A stretch of 64,000 nucleotides of DNA from Vibrio maritimus (GTDB taxonomy: Bacteria; Pseudomonadota; Gammaproteobacteria; Enterobacterales; Vibrionaceae): contig BBMT01000009.1 in the NCBI GenBank assembly GCA_000755425.1, positions 124,001 to 188,000 on the forward strand, read 5' to 3'. Each line of letters begins with the position of its first letter. The first letter of the stretch is position 1. A program made the position numbers and the translations under genes. This document shows positions 30,237 through 38,922 of this stretch, in pieces. A model generated the notes under the pieces. It was not told the origin of the DNA. It saw nothing but the letters and a program-made list of their open reading frames with translations, and searched no databases.

Positions 30237-31017
30237 GATGCGAGTGCCCATGTTTATGGTGTGAACATTGTGAAGCACTGCCTTGTACAGGGTCGCCTGC
30301 TAAATCATGATGGTGATGGACGTGCTGATGTTGATAGAAAGCCAGCGTTTCTTGAGTCGCACTGCCAAACAGTGCTACATAAGATGGATGACGGCTTACC
30401 GTTTGTGGTGTGCCTTGACAGCAAATATGATGGTGAAGACAAATAACGTTGTCTGATTTAGCCATCACGAGATGCAAGTCGTGGGATACCATAAATACCG
30501 CGCAGTTGAATCGGTGTCTAAGTGTATCGATAAGCTCGTACAGATCGATTTGGCCTTGTACATCTACCCCTTGTGCTGGCTCGTCGAGCACAAGAATATC
30601 AGGGCGATGTAGTAGAGCACGTGCAAGCAGTACTCGTTGGTTTTCCCCGCCGGATAATTGATGCATGTTGCTGGAGATTAGATGCTCAGCACCGACAAGT
30701 TTTAGCGCGTCCAGTCGCTCTTGAGCACTGTATTTTCCTGCAAGCGCAAGAAAACGCTCAACGTTCAGCGGCAAGGAATCGTTAAGTTTTAGTTTTTGTG
30801 GTACATAGCCAATTTTGAGCTTGTTAGCGCGGCTAATCTTGCCTTTATAGCGCTTCTGTAACCCAAGAATGACTTTGACTAAGGTCGATTTACCAGCACC
30901 ATTTGGACCTATGAGGGTTAAAATTTCCCCTCGGCTAATGGTTAAGCTAATGTTATCTAGAACCTTTCGTTTACTGAACTCGACAGAGACTTGGTCGAGT
31001 GTAATCAGTTCGGACAT
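30229..31017 (-). CDS. znuC: Zinc ABC transporter ATPase ZnuC with His-rich tail
   Basis: ATPase of the zinc importer, 262 residues. Walker A is GPNGAGKST, the ABC signature LSGGENQRV, Walker B ILVLDEPAQGVD, and the switch His is in MVSHDLHLV. The C-terminal tail (about residues 225-262) has many His and two or more Cys (HQHVHHHHD, then SQCSHHKHGHSHHD), which could bind zinc in the cytoplasm. It is divergent from znuA across 79 bp that hold a Zur-like box. Confidence 0.95.
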   Translation of the reverse strand: MSELITLDQVSVEFSKRKVLDNISLTISRGEILTLIGPNGAGKSTLVKVILGLQKRYKGKISRANKLKIGYVPQKLKLNDSLPLNVERFLALAGKYSAQERLDALKLVGAEHLISSNMHQLSGGENQRVLLARALLHRPDILVLDEPAQGVDVQGQIDLYELIDTLRHRFNCAVFMVSHDLHLVMAKSDNVICLHHHICCQGTPQTVSRHPSYVALFGSATQETLAFYQHQHVHHHHDLAGDPVQGSASQCSHHKHGHSHHD

Positions 31018-31044
31018 GAATAGAACTCATTTGCAATTACGTCT

Positions 31045-31059
31045 TGTTATAATGTAACA
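31045..31059. promoter_or_regulatory. Zur-type operator between znuC and znuA
   Basis: TGTTATAATGTAACA is a near-perfect palindrome midway between the znuC and znuA starts. It matches the gammaproteobacterial Zur consensus core (TGTTATA..ATAACA). Repression of both divergent units by zinc-loaded Zur is the expected role. A 14/15 copy lies at 63797. Confidence 0.75.
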
Positions 31060-31096
31060 TTCTGAGCTATTGCAAGCCAGAAGGATTTTAAGCCCT

Positions 31097-31981
31097 ATGT
31101 ATCGTTACATTCCAGTTGTAGCACTTACTTCACTGCTTTCGTTTCAAGCGCAAGCACTGCAAGTGCTGAATAGTATAAAGCCTTTTGAGATGATCTCCCA
31201 TGAGTTGATCATCGAAGGACAGGCTACCTCGTCGATTCTCAATGCAAACGCATCACCTCACGATTATGCGCTTAAGCCATCGGATGTGAAGAAAATTCGT
31301 AGTAGCGATATTGTGGTGTGGTTTGGACACGATCTAGAAAGTTTTTTAGCCAAGTCTGTAGAAGGCAATCCAAATTCACTCGCAATACAAGAGCTGGATG
31401 GAGTATCACTGAGGGAGTTTGGTGAAGGCGAACATGATCATGGCCATGAAGGTCATAATCACGGTAGTTTTGATCCTCATGTATGGCTTGGTCCAGATCA
31501 AAGTCGTCAAGTTGCGCGCGCTATTTCGGCAAAGCTTCAATCGATTGACCCGGATAATCAAGCAGCGTATCAAGAAAAACTGGCTGCTTTTGAGCGCACC
31601 TTGGATAAGACCATTGCAGAGATCCACGTTAAGCTTGAGCCAATACAAGACCAAGGTTATTACGTGTTTCATGATGCCTATGGTTACTATGAAGAATTCT
31701 TTAAGATGAACAACCTTGGCCACTTCACGGTAAGCCCGGAGCGTAAACCAGGTGCCAAAACGTTAATCTCCATTAAAACTACATTGCGTGAACAACAAGT
31801 AAAGTGTGTTTTTGCCGAACCACAATTCACACCAGCCGTAGTGAACTCGGTGACCAGAGGTACTGGTACAAAAGTTGGACAACTTGATCCACTAGGTAGT
31901 GATATTCCGGTTGAAGATGGCAGCTACTTTGTATTCCTAAAGTCAATGGCAAATAGCTTTAGTAGCTGTCTAGCACAGTAG
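31097..31981 (+). CDS. znuA: Zinc-binding periplasmic protein ZnuA
   Basis: Periplasmic zinc receptor for ZnuBC, 294 residues. The signal peptide MYRYIPVVALTSLLSFQAQA is followed by the cluster A-I fold. Zinc ligands are ANASPHDYAL, FDPHVWLGP and GHFTVSPERKPGAKTL regions. A short His/Asp loop, GEGEHDHGHEGHNHG, lies before the second ligand and is typical of ZnuA. ATG 31097 is chosen over an upstream TTG because it starts the signal peptide directly. Confidence 0.95.
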   Translation: MYRYIPVVALTSLLSFQAQALQVLNSIKPFEMISHELIIEGQATSSILNANASPHDYALKPSDVKKIRSSDIVVWFGHDLESFLAKSVEGNPNSLAIQELDGVSLREFGEGEHDHGHEGHNHGSFDPHVWLGPDQSRQVARAISAKLQSIDPDNQAAYQEKLAAFERTLDKTIAEIHVKLEPIQDQGYYVFHDAYGYYEEFFKMNNLGHFTVSPERKPGAKTLISIKTTLREQQVKCVFAEPQFTPAVVNSVTRGTGTKVGQLDPLGSDIPVEDGSYFVFLKSMANSFSSCLAQ

Positions 31982-31988
31982 CATCGGG

Positions 31989-32045
31989 CAAGCAAAACTC
32001 AGTCTGAACACAAGGTTTTATGTGTGTTCGGTTGAGTTTTGCTTG
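31989..32045 (+). terminator. Long imperfect hairpin downstream of znuA
   Basis: A 13-bp outer stem CAAGCAAAACTCA / TGAGTTTTGCTTG and a 7-bp inner stem GAACACA / TGTGTTC enclose a small loop. No T run follows it, so termination is only likely, not certain. The element could alternatively protect the znuA 3' end. Confidence 0.5.
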
Positions 32046-32214
32046 TGATCAATGAGTCATTTAGATGGTTCTTGTCACCTTTTTTCTTTCATAACCCACA
32101 CAAATCCAGTAAATTTACGATAATTATCGATGCAAATTAACTGGGTTTCTTTTGATATTCGTTGCTTCCTTATCTCGCTGTTTCGATTTTGCTGTTGGCC
32201 ATATAGCGACCAGC

Positions 32215-35200
32215 ATGCTCTCACGCGTGCATAAGAACTTGAGTTTTTCCCCGTTATTGTTCGCGTTGTCCATGCTGCTCGCTCCGTTAGTGAGCGTCAG
32301 TAAGCCGCTGCCTCCCGTATTCTATCCACTTTCACTGCAAGCTAATGGCCAGTTTTTAGCAGCTAAGCAATTATTTCCTGGTGTAGAAGGTGGCTTATGG
32401 TCGATTGATGTTCATAATCGCGTCCGTTTTTATGACGGTACTCGGTTTATCGAGCTCGACAACCTGGCATTTGATAATAATGACGTGACTTTTTTTCGAG
32501 GGCAGTTTTGGTATGCCAAAGCAAATAAATTGTTTTCGCAGCAGCCACTTGGTGAGGTCAATCAAGTCTTTACCACTAAATTAACCGAGCATATTCAATC
32601 TCTGGGTCATGGTGGGGAAAATGTCTGGTTCGCAACGGATAATCAGGTTTATCTTGGCAATGAACATCCATCCAGGTTTGAAATTATCTCAATGGATGAG
32701 TTTGAGCGTTTCTACGGCGGAGTTGGGGTGAAAATCACTGCGGCGATAGAAACTCGCGGCGCGTGGTACATCGGAACCAATGTAGGCTTATATCGATGGC
32801 AATATGGTGAGTTAGACTATGTCGGCACCGTCCATAGGGGAGCCGTCTCTACTTTGTTGCTTGAACCAGAGTCGAATCGCTTGGTGATTGGTTATCATTC
32901 TGGTGTCGAGGTTTTCCCTCTTGATGAACCGATGCAACGTATCTTCTTCCCACTGGGTCAACACGTCTTATCATTAGAAAGCACAGCCAGCCATTTCTGG
33001 GTTGGTACAGAGCAAGGCTTATACTGGCTTGAGCGAGATACGCTTGATCTTGAGCAGGTTGAGTTCAACCCTCACGATGAGTTCGGTTTGGCCGGCGACA
33101 AGATCTATGCTTTAGTCGCAGATGGTACTCTGGGAATGTGGATTGCCACCAACAATGGCGTTCGTTACTTCTCAGAATACGGTAAGTTGTTTGAGCGTAT
33201 CTCAGTGTCAATTGACGAAAATCTCAATCGTCTCGAACCTAAACTCGAAGTCATGGACAACCCACTCGGAGGATATTGGGTCATCACCAGTAGTGCACTC
33301 TATGCTGTCGATGAAGAAGGTGAGTCCGCGATGATTTACTGGGGTAAAGTCTCATCATTGGCGCAGCGTGAACAGCATTTGTGGATAGCGACGGAGCGGG
33401 GGCTAATGCACCTTGATCTCGACGCTTATCAAATTACAGCGTTGAGACAAAAGATAGATAATATGCCCGCACAAGTAGAGCATATCTCCCTTGGCAGTGG
33501 TGATACACTTTGGCTCAATGATGGTCTGCGGTTACTCAGCTTTAATGTTGAAACTGAACAAATCAATGACTTCGGTGATGATTGGGTGGTAAGTGATTAC
33601 TTACCTGCAAAGGTGACTGAAATCTATGCACTAGGTGATAACAAAGCGCTGGTTGGTACTGACCATGGCCTTTACATTATTGATCATGGCCTCAGTCGTT
33701 ATATCGGCGCAAGTGCCCCTTTTGGCAGTGTCACCGAGCTGGTTGCGGATGAACACCAAATTTGGGCTGCCAGCAGTTATGGCGCTTTTTTGTATGACGA
33801 TCAGGGTCAAACCTTTACAAGACTTGAGCTGTTCCAAGATAGCACCCGACCTGTATGTGTGACTCAAAGCGATGGGATTTTCTGGTTGGTCAGCTCCGCT
33901 GGCCTTACCGCTTATACAGGGACAGGAGAGATCGTCAGACACCTGGGCGCTCCCTATGGAGTGATTAGCAATGAGTTCATTAATGGTAGTTGTGCTTATA
34001 GTGAGCAAAGTGGCTCTATCGTGATTGGCTCGCGCTACGGCATTGTAGAGTTCGACCCGAAACGCATTCTCGATAACCCAGTACCGACACCTAGCGTATT
34101 AATATCTCAAGTGTCGGTGAGTAACACTGCTCGCCACCTCGGCGATGTTCAAGACGTCATTCCTAATGTTGGATATGGGGATTCGGTGGCTATTCAGTTC
34201 AGCTTATGGCCATCAGCACAAGGACACAGTCTAGTCTATAGAACCGATGATTATGACTGGCAAGATATGCAGGGTTTCCAGCTTAATATTGATAAACCGT
34301 CACCTGGACTACACAGCATAGAAGTGGCAGTGAAGGGAAATACGAGTCCTGACTCGAGCATTCAGTTTAGTTACCAAGTCAGCACGCCGTGGTTTATGAC
34401 GGGAATGTTTTATCTGTTTATGGCGCTAAGTAGCTAGTGCTTGTCGGGGCGGTGATTTATTGGCGCTCACGACGCATTCGTTTTATGAACCGTGCCCTTA
34501 AAACACAGGTCGCGCTAAAGACTGAGCAGCTACAACATCAAAGTCGAGTGCTAGTGGGTAATAACCAACAATTGCGTAAAGCGTTTAAAATTCGTCAGCA
34601 ATTGATTCAAGAGTTGGTAGAGCAGGCAGCACAGCACAGTGCGAATTTTAAACTTGAGTCCTTATCTAGCTCAAGTTCAACGTCTGTTAGCAGCTTTGAG
34701 GGTTTAGATAATGTCAAAGCCATCTTTGACGAGCAAAGTTCTTATCCATTGGTTTGTTCAGTGTCGAGTGTGCTCAATTTCACCGTCGATGCATGGCGAA
34801 AAGAGCTAGATAGTTACGGGATCAAAGTGGACTTAAAGATGCTGGCAAGCAGTGACAACGTTGTGTTGGATACTTGCAATCTAGACATCATCTTCAACTC
34901 AATTATTGCCAATGCTCTGCGCAGAATGGTGCGTGGGCAAGTAATCAACATCACCGTGGATGATGATGGTAGTAAGTTGAATGTGACGTTTGAGGATAAT
35001 GGCCTGCCGTTGCCGAACTTTAACTCGCAAAGCGCCACTGGGGCATTCGATGTGAAAGAAAGTCAGCTTGATTTTAGTCCTTCGAGTTTGCCATCCCATA
35101 TTCATCGCTCTGGTGGCGAGCTTCAGCCGGTTGAGCGCGGAAACACCAACCGTCTAACCCTGCGATGGATGCTATCGATTCAGCAGTCGCCCACTAGCGG

Positions 35201-35627
35201 GCCTTTACATTCCGCTAAGTCTTCTTGGGAAACCGAAAGACCATTGATGAGCTTGGTGACTGAAAAAGAGATGCATGAAGTCAAACCGGATAAGCATGAA
35301 CAGTGGAAACGGCAAGTGACTCAGCTGGTGGCCGAACAGTATCATGATGCTGAGTTTAGCACCGCCTCAGCAGCCAAAGCGTTGTTCATTTCCGAGAGGA
35401 GCTTCCAAAGGCGCTTCAAATCGCAATTTGAGCGAACCTTTACCGATTATCTGACTGATGTCCGTATGGAAAAAGCCTGCGAGATGCTTCTGCAAGGTGA
35501 AAAGGTCTCTGAAGTGGCTTTCGCTTGCGGTTTCAACGATCCGTCTTATTTCTCTCAACGTTTCAAAGTCTATTTTGGAGTACCACCATCTAAATTTGCC
35601 ATGATGGATATGACTGAAGGCGACTAG
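32215..35627 (+). CDS. Membrane-anchored beta-propeller / AraC-type regulator (frameshifted)
   Basis: Signal-sensing regulator, about 1137 residues once a base missing near 34434 is restored. Order: signal or anchor (MLSRVHKNLSFSPLLFALSM); about 11-14 periplasmic propeller repeats of the 'two-component regulator propeller' kind (WYIGTNVGLYRW, FWVGTEQGLYWL, MWIATNNGVRYF); a Y_Y_Y-like domain (about 640-730); one membrane helix (FYLFMALSSLVLVGAVIYW); a coiled coil; a kinase-like ATPase fold with N-box FNSIIANALRR but a degenerate G1 (EDNGLPLP); and a C-terminal AraC domain (FSTASAAKALFISERSFQRR, FACGFNDPSYFSQRFKVYFG). No phospho-His or receiver domain is seen. Start 32215 is preferred; TTG 32152 is possible. 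It converges on pxpABC. Ligand and targets are unknown. Confidence 0.85.
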
Positions 35628-35636
35628 TCGCTAATT

Positions 35637-36614
35637 CTAAAGATCAAAGTATCGATAGAATGCCTGTTGCTTTAATCGTTCGAGAGGCAAGGTACTGAGT
35701 TTAAAACGAAGTTGTTCACCTGGCCTCAACTGAGCGGCTTTAGCCAAATCACGAAAGGCAACCACGCCTAGTTTCTGATAGCCACCTAAGGTTTGGTGAT
35801 CACTAAGCATAATGATGGGGTTACCATCTGGCGGTATTTGTACCGAACCGGATAGGATCCCTTCAGAGATTAGTGAGGGCAGAGCTTGAGTGAGGAGAGC
35901 CGTTTCACTGTCGTTGGATTTTAGCCTTATCCCCATTCGGTTGCTTTGTGCAGATACGGTATAGATTTGGTTTAGTAGTACTTCTCTAAGCGCTGTATCA
36001 AACTGTTGAAACTGAAAACAAGGGAGCAAGTGCAAGGTTCTGACTCCTGCATAGTTTGGAATCGCGCTTCTGGGGATAGGTTGCGGGTTTTGGAGCCAAA
36101 GGTCGCTTAGGTCACCAGATAAATTTGGGTTGACGGCCAAGCTGTCGCCACAAGCGAGAGGTTGGCCTGGGTTTAAACCTCCCACACCGTCGCGCTCCAC
36201 TGTTGAAGTGCTACCTAGGAAAGGCTCAATCGCAAACCCGCCTGATACGGATAGGTAGCTTCGGCAGCCGCTGCGAGGTACTTTCAGATGCAGCTCTTGG
36301 TTCCTTTTCAAACTAAAAGGGCGCCAACTTTGAACGTGCTCAGTGACAATATTCTGTGGTGAATAGATTTCCGCTAGACAATCGGCGCCTGTGAGTACCA
36401 TGGCTAACTCTTGGTTGGCACGAAACCTCACCCGGCCTAAGACGATCTCTAGACTGGTCGCCGTCATTGGATTACCCAGTAACTTTTGTCCCCAGCAGTG
36501 TGCATGCCAATCGGCGGCGCCGCCTTGTGTGAGTCCATAATGAGAGGCATTGGGGCGACCTAAATCCTGAGTAGTGACATGATGTCCCGCGTTGATCACG
36601 ACAAGTGCGCTCAT
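35637..36614 (-). CDS. pxpC: 5-oxoprolinase subunit PxpC (KipA/YbgK family)
   Basis: Subunit of the prokaryotic ATP-dependent 5-oxoprolinase, which opens pyroglutamate to glutamate. It has 325 residues of the biotin-dependent carboxyltransferase (AHS2) fold, with VVINAGHHVTTQDLGRPNAS and YGLTQGGAADWHAHCWGQKL at the N-terminus and MGIRLKSNDSETAL near the middle. The start overlaps the pxpB stop (TAATG). It is last in the pxpABC operon, 9 bp from the convergent regulator gene, with no clear terminator between them. Confidence 0.93.
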   Translation of the reverse strand: MSALVVINAGHHVTTQDLGRPNASHYGLTQGGAADWHAHCWGQKLLGNPMTATSLEIVLGRVRFRANQELAMVLTGADCLAEIYSPQNIVTEHVQSWRPFSLKRNQELHLKVPRSGCRSYLSVSGGFAIEPFLGSTSTVERDGVGGLNPGQPLACGDSLAVNPNLSGDLSDLWLQNPQPIPRSAIPNYAGVRTLHLLPCFQFQQFDTALREVLLNQIYTVSAQSNRMGIRLKSNDSETALLTQALPSLISEGILSGSVQIPPDGNPIIMLSDHQTLGGYQKLGVVAFRDLAKAAQLRPGEQLRFKLSTLPLERLKQQAFYRYFDL

Positions 36615-37293
36615 TACTGACCTCCTAGGCTTAAGAATGTGCGGTGGTCAATCGGCTCGAATCGCACTTTGTCACCAATGTTCAGCAACGATTGATCTGG
36701 CGAGCTCTTGTCAAATAAAGTGAGCGGGCAGTTACCTATGATTTGCCAGCCTCCAGGGGTATCGCTGGGATATACCGCCGTTTGGTTGTTGGCAATTCCG
36801 ACACTGCCTCTACGTACCCGGGGGCGTGGCGTTTGGTGCTTGGCATGTGCAGTGCTTTGGGTAGCTCTGCGAGAAAAGCAAAACCAGGGGTAAAACCGAT
36901 CGCACACACGGTATAGGTGGAACGGCTATGCAGTGTTATGACTTCATCGACGCTAAGAGAGCAATACCGAGCGAGTGACTCTAAATCCGGTGCTTCCTTG
37001 GGAGCGTAATAAGTTGGGAGGGTTTTGATATCCACACTGCTTGGCTGCGGCTTATCAGCAAGATTAAGGTTTTGAATATAGTGCGTAAGTGCGTCTACTG
37101 AACAGTAAATAGGGTGAAACTCAATCAATAGGCTCGTATAGGATGGGGTACAGTTGACCAGTGTACCTGCAAAGGCTTGTTTTATCGTGGCTGCGTACTG
37201 CCCAATGAGAAAAGGTAGATCAAGGTCTATCTTGTGACCAAACTCTAGCAGAATGGCCGATTCACCTACAGGAGATATCGAAGGCTTGCTCAC
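36614..37293 (-). CDS. pxpB: 5-oxoprolinase subunit PxpB (KipI/YbgJ family; frameshifted)
   Basis: Partner of PxpC in 5-oxoproline hydrolysis. It begins MSKPSISPVGESAILLEFGH and keeps the AIGFTPGFAFLAELPKALHM segment of the AHS1/KipI fold. A base is missing near 36839; restoring it gives PRHQTPRPRVRRGSVGIANN followed by TAVYPSDTPGGWQIIG. Corrected length is 226 residues, normal for the family. The start overlaps the pxpA stop by four bases, so the three proteins are probably made in balance. Confidence 0.92.
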
Positions 37294-38045
37294 GGTTTGT
37301 CTCCGCTTAGTTTAATTGCATTATCAAGACGGCTGCGCAGCGCTTTCGCCACATCAATTGACGCTTGGTTGTCTCCATGAACGCATAGGGTGTCGATGGT
37401 AAGCGTTAGTGAATTTCCATCTAGGGTTTTAATTGGCGTACCGGTAATAAACGCATCGGCTTGAGTTAAAATCTGATTTTGCTGATGCAGGACAGCGTTT
37501 TCCAGGCTTCTTGGTGCCAGCAGGCCTGAATCTAGGTAACTGCGGTCAGCAAAACCTTCAAAGATAAGTGGTACGCCATAGCCTGCCGCTAGAGTTTGAT
37601 ACAACTGATGCTCTCTGGTTGCCAAGACCATTAGAGGTAAATTGAGCGATTGTGCTGCAGACAATATGGCTTTAAAAACCTCCGGCGAGGACATCATGTC
37701 GTTATAGAGCGCGCCATGAGGCTTGATGTAACTTACTTTTCCTTCTTGATATTCGGCTATCGCTTTAAGTGCCCCCACCTGATAAAGAACTGATTGGGTC
37801 AGAGTGTTGCTCTCCATAGTCATAGAACGACGGCCAAATCCTTGTAAATCGGGATAACCTGGATGTGCGCCAATGGAGACATTGTGTTTCAGGCACAATG
37901 CGACGGTTTTGGACATATGTTCAGGATCTGACGCGTGGAAGCCACAAGCGATATTTGCCATATCCAGTAGTGGAATGAGTGTTGCGTCACTGCCCATGTT
38001 CCAGTGGCCAAAACTTTCTCCAACATCCCCATTTAACGTCAACAT
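37290..38045 (-). CDS. pxpA: 5-oxoprolinase subunit PxpA (LamB/YcsF family)
   Basis: Catalytic-type subunit of 5-oxoprolinase, 251 residues. Family signatures are LNGDVGESFGHWNMGSDATL, ANIACGFHASDPEHMSKTVA, SIGAHPGYPDLQGFGRR and VSYIKPHGALYNDMMSSPE. It is first in the operon, with a probable promoter at 38099-38127 on the same strand. Pyroglutamate forms by glutamine damage, so this is usually a repair and salvage function. Confidence 0.94.
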   Translation of the reverse strand: MLTLNGDVGESFGHWNMGSDATLIPLLDMANIACGFHASDPEHMSKTVALCLKHNVSIGAHPGYPDLQGFGRRSMTMESNTLTQSVLYQVGALKAIAEYQEGKVSYIKPHGALYNDMMSSPEVFKAILSAAQSLNLPLMVLATREHQLYQTLAAGYGVPLIFEGFADRSYLDSGLLAPRSLENAVLHQQNQILTQADAFITGTPIKTLDGNSLTLTIDTLCVHGDNQASIDVAKALRSRLDNAIKLSGDKP

Positions 38046-38098
38046 AAAACCACTTCCTTTTCTGCGTTGAACAGCACTAACCCGTTACTCAGGAATAA

Positions 38099-38127
38099 AT
38101 TATGCGGTTAGGGGAAGCGATTTACAA
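38099..38127 (-). promoter_or_regulatory. Candidate promoter of pxpABC
   Basis: On the minus strand, TTGTAA (38127-38122) and CATAAT (38104-38099) are separated by 17 bp, about 50 bp before the pxpA start. Direct repeats touch the -35 element from upstream. Confidence 0.5.
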
Positions 38128-38151
38128 TTTGTGAGCAGAGGATTTGTGAGC
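38127..38151 (-). promoter_or_regulatory. Direct repeats upstream of the pxpA promoter
   Basis: ATTTGTGAGC occurs at 38127-38136 and again at 38142-38151 (plus-strand reading), 15 bp apart. It abuts the -35 of the pxpA promoter, a normal place for an activator. The protein that binds is unknown. Confidence 0.4.
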
Positions 38152-38239
38152 CGAAAAGTTGTCGACAAAGAATTTAGCAAAAGAGGGATTGGAGTAGAGA
38201 AATAACAAGCAGAAAGGTGCGAGGCAGATTACAGCAGAC

Positions 38240-38368
38240 AAAAAAAATCGCGGCATAGCCGGGGGACCATACCGCGGGTGTCAATGACACCTTCGCTTGC
38301 TGCCGGAGTGATGTGGTCGCCCACATCACCTCTGGAATTTCGATTAACAGGAGCAGGTTGCTCTGTTG
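38240..38368 (-). ncRNA. Candidate structured small RNA upstream of pxpABC
   Basis: The minus strand encodes four consecutive hairpins in about 130 nt. From its 5' end: a 9-bp stem with one bulge (38367-38346), a perfect 9-bp stem GTGATGTGG / CCACATCAC (38329-38308), a 6-bp stem GGTGTC / GACACC (38291-38278), and a terminator stem CGCGGTAT / ATGCCGCG with a C-rich loop (38276-38249), followed by eight U residues. A TATAGT -10-like hexamer lies at 38380-38375, but no good -35 is seen. The pxpA promoter lies downstream of the terminator, so this looks like an independent sRNA. I do not recognise it as a known family. Confidence 0.6.
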
Positions 38369-38694
38369 GGATTAACTATAAGTAATTCGACTTAATTTCC
38401 TTATAAAAATAACGGCAACTTACCATGAAGATCGCGCCATTTTATAGATATTGTAATAAGTTGTTGTATTTTAATGTTTTTATATTTATTCAGATTCTAT
38501 CTATGTCATTGTTTTGTCACCAAGATGGCGTTCTAGTCGACATTTTGACGTAATTGACGGACATATTTTGACAAATAATACGTTTGCAATTCGGTTTAAA
38601 TTGACATAGCGCAATGCGGAAAATAAGGTTGCGCCTTTAAAATTACTGTTAATGTTAATATTTCTCATTACCAATCATAGTTTGGGTGAATAAG

Positions 38695-38922
38695 ATGAAG
38701 CTTGCTGATTTGAACATCGGAAGCAGTGGAAAAATCACTGCGTTGACGGGACTATCGAATGATGTCCGTAAAAAATTGATGGTAATGGGATTATTGCCAA
38801 ATACAGAGGTAACAGTAATTCGACGCGCGCCAATGGGCGACCCATTGCAAATTGAAGTGCGTGGTGTTTCGCTGGCCGTTCGTCAAACCATTGCACAATC
38901 AATTGAAGTGGAGCCTGCATAA
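38695..38922 (+). CDS. feoA: Ferrous iron transport protein FeoA
   Basis: Small cytoplasmic SH3-like protein needed for FeoB activity, 75 residues, the usual length. The sequence MKLADLNIGSSGKITALTGL is followed by GLLPNTEVTVIRRAPMGDPL and QIEVRGVSLAVR. ATG 38695 follows GGGTG by about 6 bp; a GTG at 38686 is an alternative. Its stop overlaps the feoB start by one base. Confidence 0.95.
   Translation: MKLADLNIGSSGKITALTGLSNDVRKKLMVMGLLPNTEVTVIRRAPMGDPLQIEVRGVSLAVRQTIAQSIEVEPA

Larger units (their letters stand above)
38046..38694. other. Gene-free region between pxpA and feoA
   Basis: The 649-bp gap has no credible protein-coding frame. It holds the pxpA promoter, the direct repeats and the candidate sRNA in its left half. 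The right half (38400-38690) is AT-rich and must contain the feoA promoter, but I see no convincing Fur or FNR site by eye. Confidence 0.6.

Noticed and set aside
31406..31723. Antisense open frame within znuA, Thr/Met/Ile-rich
   Set aside because: It mirrors the His/Asp repeat of ZnuA and has no ribosome-binding site.
38240..38368. The hairpin cluster as a riboswitch leader of pxpABC
   Set aside because: No known riboswitch signature is seen; its terminator comes before a separate pxpA promoter.
38240..38368. CRISPR or repeat array from the clustered inverted repeats
   Set aside because: The hairpins differ in sequence and there are no regular spacers; no cas genes occur.
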